Source: a virus
IMG/VR virus record: IMGVR_UViG_3300037225_000135
Coordinates: 1 to 24,250 of that record
Strand: one strand, 5' to 3'
Length of the DNA stretch: 24,250 nt
Shown: one piece after another, positions 6,175 to 11,437 of the stretch
How the letters are laid out: each line of letters begins with the position of its first letter
How positions within the stretch are numbered: position 1 is the first letter of the stretch
Position numbers and translations under genes: made by a program
Notes under the pieces: generated by a model
What the model was told of the DNA's origin: nothing
Databases searched by the model: none
Seen by the model: the letters and a program-made list of their open reading frames with translations, nothing else

Positions 6175-6847
6175 AGGGCTTCAATTCTATTTCATGAGGC
6201 TCTTCTTCTTCCCTGATTTGAACAATATTTAAGTGTGATAGTTTTCCTTCATTCCACCGTAAGCGAAGCTTAGACGCGGATCGAATATTTCGGCACCAAA
6301 ACTCGTCGGTAAAAACCGCGTCAATTTTTTCTCTTATCTGTTGCTCTGTCCTCTCGTCTGTTTCAACCATTAATCTGAAATCGTTACACCAATCCTTTAG
6401 TTGGCTCTCTTTTATGATAGCATCCGGTGCTGTATGCGTTATTGCTTTCTTAAGAGTCTCACTTAAGGGAAGGTATTTAAGATTGTCCACGTTCTCTTTC
6501 TTTTTATTCTTCTCTATAATATGTAAGGACGATGAAATATCTTTCACCCCTTGCGGTGAAATATCTTTCATGGGGGATGAAATATCTTTCACCCCTACCC
6601 AAAGAATCCTTTTTCCATCACTCTCTTCTGAATTAACAAGTCCAAGAGTCTTTAGGTGTTGAAGCATTTGTTGTATTCTTCGCTCTGATACTTGAAAAAC
6701 GTCAGCAAGATATCTATTGGTTGCATAACAACCCTCTATTTTATCAAGAGCATCTATTTCTCCGTAAAGCATTTTTTCTAAAGGGCAAACGTCTTTTGAT
6801 TCCCATATTTCTGCCGGAATAAATACACCCGTAAAGCGATGATTCAT
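6164..6847 (-). CDS. HTH replication-initiator-like protein
   Basis: 227 aa. Residues about 1-80 form a winged-helix/HTH_36-like domain ('MLYGEIDALDKIEGCYATNRYLADVFQVSERRIQQMLQHLKTLGLV', read as separate helices). It is followed by a short linker with three V/M-K-D-I-S repeats (about 84-107) and a C-terminal helical domain with a Trp/Arg-rich end. Position directly before dnaB, with overlapping genes, matches phage initiator or loader genes (lambda O analogues by context). The repeats in the linker are encoded by three near-identical 14-bp palindromic units, which may be the binding sites themselves. AGAGG precedes ATG 6847, which overlaps the upstream stop as ATGA. Role inferred from context. 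Confidence 0.8.
   Translation of the reverse strand: MNHRFTGVFIPAEIWESKDVCPLEKMLYGEIDALDKIEGCYATNRYLADVFQVSERRIQQMLQHLKTLGLVNSEESDGKRILWVGVKDISSPMKDISPQGVKDISSSLHIIEKNKKKENVDNLKYLPLSETLKKAITHTAPDAIIKESQLKDWCNDFRLMVETDERTEQQIREKIDAVFTDEFWCRNIRSASKLRLRWNEGKLSHLNIVQIREEEEPHEIELKPYDL
6531..6595. repeat. Three iteron-like repeats, candidate replication origin
   Basis: The core TGAAATATCTTTCA occurs exactly three times (6533-6546, 6557-6570, 6578-6591), at 24- and 21-bp steps. The core is an imperfect palindrome (TGAAA/TTTCA). The flanks GATG...CCCC repeat in copies 1 and 3. A pyrimidine- and AT-rich stretch (about 6490-6528) lies beside them, as a DNA unwinding element would. Iterons inside an initiator gene next to a helicase gene is the lambda O/ori arrangement. 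Origin function is inference. Confidence 0.55.
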
Positions 6848-7050
6848 TTTATGCCTCTTTCCGGGATTTTATCAATTTTTATTTTTCCCTCATAATCACC
6901 ACACCAATCGTTAAATTTTACTTGCGGCCAAGAACCAAATTTTATGCAAGAGTCTCCGAATTTCATTTCTATCGGAGCGTGCTTTCTGCAATCACCCCAA
7001 TTTCCGACACCCTTAAAAAATCTACACATATGGCAATCTACATTCACCAC
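6844..7050 (-). CDS. Small cysteine-rich protein (CxxC...WCG type)
   Basis: 68 aa from GTG 7050, preceded by GGAGG with about 5-nt spacing; an earlier in-frame GTG (7062) would overlap that ribosome site. Pattern: 'CHMCRFF', 'DCRKHAP', a lone Cys in 'GDSCIKFG', then 'WPQVKFNDWCGDYE'. Short proteins with C..C..CRxHxP..WP....DWCG recur in phages and proteobacteria, and the cysteines suggest metal or Fe-S binding, but no function is known to me. Its stop overlaps the initiator start. It is the first gene after the structured RNA/terminator at 7067-7187. Confidence 0.75.
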   Translation of the reverse strand: MVNVDCHMCRFFKGVGNWGDCRKHAPIEMKFGDSCIKFGSWPQVKFNDWCGDYEGKIKIDKIPERGIK

Positions 7051-7066
7051 AAAACCCTCCACAAAT

Positions 7067-7093
7067 AAAAAAGCCTCAGTATCGCTGGTAGGC
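7067..7093 (-). terminator. Intrinsic terminator at the end of the structured RNA
   Basis: On the minus strand GCCT-(AC)-CAG, loop CGATA, then CTG-AGGC (7093-7073), followed by TTTTTT (7072-7067). The stem has a 2-nt bulge. It lies immediately before the ribosome site of the Cys-rich gene, so read-through would be needed for upstream transcripts to reach the replication genes. Confidence 0.65.
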
Positions 7094-7187
7094 CCGTGCA
7101 GAAGGCTTTGTACGACACCAAGGCTTGTAATCCCTTTTCAGGGAGTATTTTCGGTTTCATCTGCACTCCAACGCCCTACCAAGGCGC
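7067..7187 (-). ncRNA. Candidate structured small RNA or attenuator leader
   Basis: About 120 nt with no ORF, bounded by a promoter (7194-7222) whose predicted +1 is 7187 and by a terminator hairpin plus U-run at 7093-7067. Nested pairings: P1 GGTAGG/CCTACC (7180-7175 with 7092-7087), P2 GTGCAGA/TCTGCAC (7166-7160 with 7102-7096), and a TCCC/GGGA hairpin (7144-7141 with 7134-7131). GCCTT recurs three times in predicted unpaired parts. P1 shares bases with the terminator stem (7093-7073), so the two folds exclude each other. It could be a stand-alone sRNA or a riboswitch-like attenuator for the replication genes. I do not recognise a known class. Confidence 0.65.
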
Positions 7188-7193
7188 ACTATC

Positions 7194-7222
7194 AATATAA
7201 TAAAAGTTTTTCTAAAAATCAA
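7194..7222 (-). promoter_or_regulatory. Promoter for the structured RNA
   Basis: TTGATT (7222-7217), a 17-nt AT-rich spacer, TATATT (7199-7194). The -35 lies inside the last codons of the upstream gene. It lacks the GTAACAA/TTGTTGAC half-sites of the three shared promoters, so it would be controlled differently, perhaps constitutively. Confidence 0.6.
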
Positions 7223-7622
7223 TCTCATTCGGCAAAGGTATCACCAAGTTTAAAAATTGCAAAGCCCACGCCCGTATTTCATCCATCTTACTTTCCCACT
7301 CCACCGTGGTCCATTCTCCAAGCTCTGTAGACCGGATGTACTTCCTTCCAAGGGTGTCCTCGTACTCGAAGAACTGCGCCTGTATGATCTCGTGCGCTCG
7401 CTTCTCATCCTCGCCGATCTCTGCCGCTATCATCTTCACGACAACACCACGGTAATACCTCATCTGCGGCTTCGTGTTGCTTCGAGCCTTCCGCGTGACC
7501 GTGACCTCGATCTCCTGCCCGTCCAGTTTCCAGATAGCGGCGTGGTACGGCTGCTTGTATTCCTGGTGTAGCTCAAGTTTCCCCTTCTTGGCTACCCCGA
7601 AATATTTAACTTTGTACGACAT
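7212..7622 (-). CDS. Conserved small phage protein near Erf
   Basis: 136 aa. The C-terminal half follows a pattern I know from hypothetical proteins of many phage recombination/replication clusters: 'YYRGVVVKMIAAEIG', 'RSTELGEWTTVEWESKMDEI', 'RAWA', and a terminal 'IPLPNE'. The N-terminal 45 residues form a small, probably beta-rich domain ending 'EIEVTVTRKARS'. The neighbourhood and the recurrence beside annealing proteins suggest a NinB- or recombination-mediator-like role, which is inference. Its ATG shares the A of the erf TGA (TGATG). Confidence 0.75.
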   Translation of the reverse strand: MSYKVKYFGVAKKGKLELHQEYKQPYHAAIWKLDGQEIEVTVTRKARSNTKPQMRYYRGVVVKMIAAEIGEDEKRAHEIIQAQFFEYEDTLGRKYIRSTELGEWTTVEWESKMDEIRAWALQFLNLVIPLPNEIDF

Positions 7623-8461
7623 CAGTGTGCCACATCGTCGCTTGTTTCAAACTGCCGGATTTCGTCTACATTTGTTTCCAGTGTAAATTTCACCCCGTCA
7701 AAGTCCGTGGCCTTCAGGTTCCACATGGTGTCAATGCCGTAGTTCTTCACCAACCAGGCTTTCCACTTGAAGTTTTCCACCTTATGCTTGATTGCTAGGG
7801 CTTTTAGGATTAACACCTGGGCCGCTATGATAAGGCCCTTGGCGCTCTGTTCTGCGTCCGTGGGGTCTTTGCTCGTCACCGGTGCTTTGGGTGGCTCTAC
7901 GGGCTTCTGCGGGGCCTTCTCGGCTTGTTTTGGTGGTTGCGCGGGTGGTGGTGTCGGTTTCGATGCCTTCTTCGGCTCATCAGCATCATGAGAGTCAACT
8001 TCCGGGTCGTCGGTCGTCGGAATGTTGAAAGCGTTGGCAAGCAGGTACTTCTTACAGCCTGTAATAGCCTTGTAGATGGCCTTGTCGCCGCGATCCTGAC
8101 CTTCGCCCCAACCTACCACATCCATACATTCACCCGATGAGTGCATTATTGTTGCGGTTAGCTTAACCCTGACAACATACTCCTTCTTGCCGGTCGATGT
8201 CTCTCTGACACCCTTCTCTTGGATCTCGTCCTCATTGAAAAATACCGCCAGTTCTGCCGCTACCATTGCAGGCTTAAGCTGCTTGCAGTAGTCCTCAAGG
8301 GTGGAATAATTGTAATGGTCGAATTTATTTTCACCGCTCTTGCCCACCGCGTTGATAAGGCTTTGGCATTTCACCATTGCTGCCGAAAGAAGGGATTTCT
8401 TTTTGGCTGGCAGGATTTTTTTGGGCTGTTCTTCCTGTTTTGTTTCCGTAGTGTTTTCCAT
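7622..8461 (-). CDS. erf: Erf-superfamily single-strand annealing protein
   Basis: 279 aa from ATG 8461 (GGAG 8 nt upstream, TAATG overlap with the nuclease gene). A longer frame to 8521 lies inside the nuclease gene and is rejected. The Erf core is visible at about 40-160: 'GKSGENKFDHYNYSTLEDY', 'TIMHSSGECMDVVGWGEG', 'DRGDKAIYKAITGCKKYLLA', 'FNIPTTDDPE'. A Pro/Ala/Lys-rich linker (about 165-205) then leads to a small C-terminal helical domain. Erf proteins anneal complementary single strands, which can promote genome circularisation or recombination. It pairs with the PD-(D/E)XK nuclease encoded just upstream, which could supply resected ends. Confidence 0.93.
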   Translation of the reverse strand: MENTTETKQEEQPKKILPAKKKSLLSAAMVKCQSLINAVGKSGENKFDHYNYSTLEDYCKQLKPAMVAAELAVFFNEDEIQEKGVRETSTGKKEYVVRVKLTATIMHSSGECMDVVGWGEGQDRGDKAIYKAITGCKKYLLANAFNIPTTDDPEVDSHDADEPKKASKPTPPPAQPPKQAEKAPQKPVEPPKAPVTSKDPTDAEQSAKGLIIAAQVLILKALAIKHKVENFKWKAWLVKNYGIDTMWNLKATDFDGVKFTLETNVDEIRQFETSDDVAH

Positions 8462-9429
8462 TAATTTGCTCCATTTCCATAGGTATTTTTGTAATATGAA
8501 CAATAAGGGGCCGCGCTGCAATAATCATGGCACCGCATGTCTCCGCCCTTGCGTTCCTGTATTGAAAGTGTCGGGTCGGTCTTCGCGTGGATTTCTGCCT
8601 GTTCAAGCGTGTCATGAAGGCGTAAAGCACGTTCTTTTCCCTTCTTCATCACCGCATACTTTGTGGGCTTGCTCCACCGCTCTTCCGGCGTGCATTCGGG
8701 TATAGCGTCGTCGTCCTTCTCCCTTGCTAGAACGTGTAGCCTGACGCGCTCCATGATGAATTCCTTGGCGTATTCGTCGCTCCACATCGGTACTTTGACT
8801 TCCTTCACGTTCACCGGCAAAAGGCATTCCCCGGTAAGCTTGTCGTTGTACTCACCCTTGCGCATTGCCGATTTGGACCAATCCTTAAAAAGCATAACGA
8901 TTGCCGCGTTGTCCACCGGAAAACCCAACATGCGAATTGCGAAAGAATTCATGTTCGTCTGGGCGATATGCTCCGGCTTTGCCTCTCGGTCAAACATCCA
9001 TGACCATATCGAGGTAAACTTGTAATCTTCAATGCGGCGCTTTTCGTGGTCGTAAATATCCAACTTGCCGGAAAGATAGATGTGATCTTTGTTATACCAA
9101 TCGCACTGCTCAGCCTTCACTCCTACCGGAGCCGTGTGGATCGTCCAGTCAACCACGTCGAGATACCAGCGCTCTTCTGAAAGTCTCTCACCCTTCGCTG
9201 CAAGCTCGACAACGTAATGGCAGGCCGTCCCCATCATTCTCCACAAAAGCTCGGAAACATCAGCCTCAAGCTCGTTCCAATGCCGCCATTCAAGGGTCTT
9301 GAGCTTCGGTGGCGCAATACTGGTCGTTACCGATATGATGTTCCTTGGCGCGTTCGTAAGGTCGTAATCGTCATTCGTGAGGGCATCTACAAGAGACTGC
9401 GGCAAACCGTATTTATTTGTGTACTTCAT
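8461..9429 (-). CDS. PD-(D/E)XK exonuclease, Cas4/AddB-like with Fe-S-type cysteines
   Basis: 322 aa from ATG 9429 (GGGGTG 6 nt upstream). RecB-type nuclease motifs: H71 ('GTACHYVVE'), D124 ('SGKLDIYD'), 'EDYKFTS' with D135 and K137, and Q157 ('HIAQTNMNSFA'). Four cysteines, one upstream (C246) and three at the C-terminus (C300, C304, C310 in 'RCHDYCSAAPYCSYY'), are arranged as in Cas4/AddB nucleases that hold a 4Fe-4S cluster. Its likely task is end resection of phage DNA before Erf annealing. No cas genes or CRISPR repeats are nearby, so a CRISPR role is unlikely. Confidence 0.88.
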   Translation of the reverse strand: MKYTNKYGLPQSLVDALTNDDYDLTNAPRNIISVTTSIAPPKLKTLEWRHWNELEADVSELLWRMMGTACHYVVELAAKGERLSEERWYLDVVDWTIHTAPVGVKAEQCDWYNKDHIYLSGKLDIYDHEKRRIEDYKFTSIWSWMFDREAKPEHIAQTNMNSFAIRMLGFPVDNAAIVMLFKDWSKSAMRKGEYNDKLTGECLLPVNVKEVKVPMWSDEYAKEFIMERVRLHVLAREKDDDAIPECTPEERWSKPTKYAVMKKGKERALRLHDTLEQAEIHAKTDPTLSIQERKGGDMRCHDYCSAAPYCSYYKNTYGNGAN

Positions 9430-9541
9430 CCTGCACCCCGCTTTGTTTGTTGTTTTCCTCGTCGCGTATTTTCTTGGCAATACCCTTCAAAATGTCGATA
9501 AGCCGTAGCTTCCCCTTTGCCGCGTACACCTGCTTTCTCAT
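9413..9541 (-). CDS. Small basic protein
   Basis: 42 aa from ATG 9541, which overlaps the previous stop as ATGA, with GAGGG 4-5 nt upstream. A longer frame to 9637 lies inside the membrane-protein gene and is rejected. Sequence 'KGKLRLIDILKGIAKKIRDE' suggests a single amphipathic helix. It overlaps the nuclease start by 17 bp. Function unknown. Confidence 0.6.
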   Translation of the reverse strand: MRKQVYAAKGKLRLIDILKGIAKKIRDEENNKQSGVQDEVHK

Positions 9542-9756
9542 AGCGCCCTCTTCATCTTGGTAAGCAGGGTGATCGCATAGGAATACTTTCCAAGGCTTGT
9601 GTCGTCGCTCTTCTTGCCCTTCATCATGTCGGAACAATCCTGCTGTACCTTATCCTCTGCCTTCTCGATGAGGTACTTGCAATGCGCGGCGGAAAGGCAT
9701 ACGCCGACAAAGAAGCCGACAATAAGAGAAATAGCGATATAGTACAATGGGTTCAT
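9538..9756 (-). CDS. Small single-pass membrane protein
   Basis: 72 aa. One N-terminal hydrophobic segment (about 5-25, 'YYIAISLIVGFFVGVCLSAA') followed by a charged soluble tail of about 45 residues with two cysteines. GGGAGG lies 4 nt before ATG 9756, which overlaps the preceding stop (ATGA). The context is early/recombination genes rather than lysis genes, so a host-takeover or superinfection role is possible but unsupported. Confidence 0.7.
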   Translation of the reverse strand: MNPLYYIAISLIVGFFVGVCLSAAHCKYLIEKAEDKVQQDCSDMMKGKKSDDTSLGKYSYAITLLTKMKRAL

Positions 9757-9926
9757 TTTCCCTCCCGTACTGTGTTCTGATACACCATAATCGCGTTATG
9801 AATCACTGTCGCGGTGCTGGCCTTTACCGGGGAATAGCTGTTCTTCGCCGCCTTGTTCTCCGCTTCGGCCATTCTCTTCGCCCACTTCGCATCATCCACG
9901 AAAATCCGCTCTGTCTTTGTTTTCAT
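9753..9926 (-). CDS. Small hypothetical protein, first gene of the recombination operon
   Basis: 57 aa from ATG 9926. AGGAGG sits directly at the predicted transcript 5' end, so the leader is only about 11 nt. The longer frame starting at 9953 runs into the -10 box and is rejected. Charged N-terminus 'MKTKTERIFVDDAKWAKRM', then a central helix; possibly a ribbon-helix-helix-like or helical protein, but I do not recognise it. Confidence 0.7.
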   Translation of the reverse strand: MKTKTERIFVDDAKWAKRMAEAENKAAKNSYSPVKASTATVIHNAIMVYQNTVREGK

Positions 9927-9943
9927 GATTACCTCCTGCCTTA

Positions 9944-9985
9944 AATATAACACCTTGTTTACTCGCTGTCAACAACTTTGTTACA
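9944..9985 (-). promoter_or_regulatory. Promoter/operator copy 3 (recombination operon)
   Basis: TTGACA (9972-9967), a 17-nt spacer, TATATT (9949-9944), with the shared GTAACAA, TTGTTGAC and GTAAACAA half-sites. The predicted +1 is 9937, at the first base of AGGAGG. It abuts the terminator that ends the late operon, so it starts a new transcription unit. Confidence 0.85.
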
Positions 9986-10023
9986 AAATAAAAAAGGTCT
10001 ACCATGATGGGTGATAGACCTTT
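9986..10023 (-). terminator. Intrinsic terminator of the late/lysis operon
   Basis: Perfect 9-bp stem on the minus strand, AAAGGTCTA (10023-10015) with TAGACCTTT (10001-9993), 13-nt loop, followed by a T-rich run TTTTATTTT to 9986. It lies 22 nt after the last lysis-region gene and just before promoter copy 3. Confidence 0.9.
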
Positions 10024-10045
10024 CACTTTTCCGCTATGAAAACTA

Positions 10046-10675
10046 CTATTTATGCAATGATCTCCACATTCCTAAAACAATCGCTTTCTGTTGATCTTCT
10101 TTTGTCGTCGGTAATTCTTTTGCAAGACCGCCGCCATAGTTTTTTGATACCGAGAACGTCGCACCAAGGCAAATATTACCGCTCTGATACGAGAACGTCC
10201 AGCCGATACTTCCAAGGTTGCCTATGCCGTAATTACTGGACAGGTTGCTTATCAGATCGTCGGACAACGCGCCCTTGACGGCGTTCAAAAGCTGATTCTC
10301 GGTCATGTTCGCAAACTTGACAGAATCAATATTAGCACAGACCGTACATCCGCCCGTGTTGCAACTACCGGACCATTTCACGGACTTCCACGCCGCGCAA
10401 CTGGCAAGAGTGGATACAAGTATGGCAAGGATAAGCAGAGTAGCCGCCGTTCCACTTCCGGTAGTGGGAGGAGTTGGGCTGTTGGAGCTGCCCATAAACA
10501 GCACCTTAAGAAGATACATACCTCCTGCAAGAAGTCCAGCCACTCCGGCCGTCTGAAGCTGCGTCGAAGTGGGTACTGCGCCTGAAGAAATTGATTGTGT
10601 TACCGCCGTGGTGAACGCTGTCCCAGCCGCAATTATCGCACCGTGAAAGTATACTTTGACCTTTTTCCAATCCAT
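10046..10675 (-). CDS. Holin-like membrane protein with internal lipobox domain
   Basis: 209 aa; GAGGAGG 4 nt before ATG 10675. Two Ala/Gly-rich hydrophobic helices (about 12-30 and 41-61) resemble small class II holins. A Ser/Thr/Pro linker follows, then a third hydrophobic stretch (78-92) ending in the lipobox 'LASC' (C93). The remaining 115 residues are Cys- and Gly-containing and predicted extracytoplasmic. An in-frame ATG (M61, 10495) with AAGGTG upstream could start a separate 149-aa lipoprotein form. It follows the NlpC/P60 gene and ends the operon, consistent with a lysis role (holin or spanin-like). Function inferred from position and topology. Confidence 0.65.
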   Translation of the reverse strand: MDWKKVKVYFHGAIIAAGTAFTTAVTQSISSGAVPTSTQLQTAGVAGLLAGGMYLLKVLFMGSSNSPTPPTTGSGTAATLLILAILVSTLASCAAWKSVKWSGSCNTGGCTVCANIDSVKFANMTENQLLNAVKGALSDDLISNLSSNYGIGNLGSIGWTFSYQSGNICLGATFSVSKNYGGGLAKELPTTKEDQQKAIVLGMWRSLHK

Positions 10676-10687
10676 ACCGCCTCCTCG

Positions 10688-11110
10688 TTAAGTGTTAAAT
10701 GGATCAACTGCATACTGAAAATGACTCTGCCAATACCCTTGCGGTTGTGTCAGTACCGCTGCGCCTTGGACCTTGGCGACATCGTCGTTTATTGTGGTCG
10801 AGTCACCGTGGCACGCTCCAGCCAGAATCATATAGGAATTGTTCCAATGAGCAAGAACCGACATTACATGATTTATATGGTCCTTGTCAGGCCCGTAGAA
10901 ATAGAGACTTCCTGGAGCCGCCTGTGCCGGTAAAATAGCCTGCGCCTGGAAGTCGTGCCACAGTTCCGCCGCGTCCCGCTTTGCAGGCAGTCCGAGGCAG
11001 TAGGATACTAGGCCGCTACAATCTACTACATCCGGCCCCCAAGCACCCCAGCGATAGGGAGCGCCGATCATCGACCGCAACAAAGCAAGGTACTGTTCAC
11101 GAGTGTTCAT
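10688..11110 (-). CDS. NlpC/P60-family cysteine peptidase (putative endolysin)
   Basis: 140 aa. 'GAPYRWGAWGPDVVDCSGLVSY' gives the catalytic cysteine C31; H81 ('DHINHVMSVL') and a later His near 101 ('GACHGDS') complete a plausible Cys-His-polar set. NlpC/P60 enzymes cleave peptide bonds in the peptidoglycan stem, here probably for host lysis. The length is a bare catalytic domain with no wall-binding module and no signal peptide, so release would depend on a holin. GGAGG lies 8 nt before the ATG. It is followed by the holin/lipoprotein-like gene. A virion-associated entry role is an alternative. Confidence 0.88.
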   Translation of the reverse strand: MNTREQYLALLRSMIGAPYRWGAWGPDVVDCSGLVSYCLGLPAKRDAAELWHDFQAQAILPAQAAPGSLYFYGPDKDHINHVMSVLAHWNNSYMILAGACHGDSTTINDDVAKVQGAAVLTQPQGYWQSHFQYAVDPFNT

Positions 11111-11125
11111 CCGCTCTACCTCCTT

Positions 11126-11425
11126 TTATTCCATCGGCCAGCCAAGCATAAGCGTACAATCTGTTCCTGTTTTGTGGACCCCTACAATATTCACGCAAGG
11201 CAAATCTGGGGGAATAGGCACATTTGTGGCAACCCCATCACTCGCGGCTATATCAACGTAAATAACCGTTCCCGTGCATGCTGTAATCATCCGGCACGGG
11301 GTGGATGGAAAGCTTGCGTCTGTGCTGCTAATGTCGATTGTGATAGGCTTCTTTGATCCTACAGGCATGCTGAAACGCCCAAGCCGCTGTAGATTGTTTT
11401 CTGAAACTAAGTTGATTCCGGCCAT
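11126..11425 (-). CDS. Small structural protein, spike-base-like
   Basis: 99 aa; GGAGG 5 nt before ATG 11425. The sequence alternates short strands: 'PITIDISS', 'PCRMITACTGTVIYVDIAA', 'NVPIPPDLPCVNIVGVHKTG'. The layout (position-specific value, 'G-T-V/I', a P-G-like turn, then a threshold T-G-T) recalls small phage proteins annotated as spike base or head/tail decoration proteins. That resemblance is from memory and moderate only. It lies between the surface esterase and the lysin. Confidence 0.6.
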   Translation of the reverse strand: MAGINLVSENNLQRLGRFSMPVGSKKPITIDISSTDASFPSTPCRMITACTGTVIYVDIAASDGVATNVPIPPDLPCVNIVGVHKTGTDCTLMLGWPME

Positions 11426-11437
11426 AATAGCCTCCTT

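Noticed and set aside
7067-7187. c-di-GMP (GEMM), TPP or cobalamin riboswitch
   Set aside because: A short ACAAAGCC resembles part of GEMM, but the expected flanking elements and order of helices are missing.
8462-8521. Longer Erf start (8521)
   Set aside because: Falls inside the nuclease gene; ATG 8461 has GGAG and TAATG coupling.
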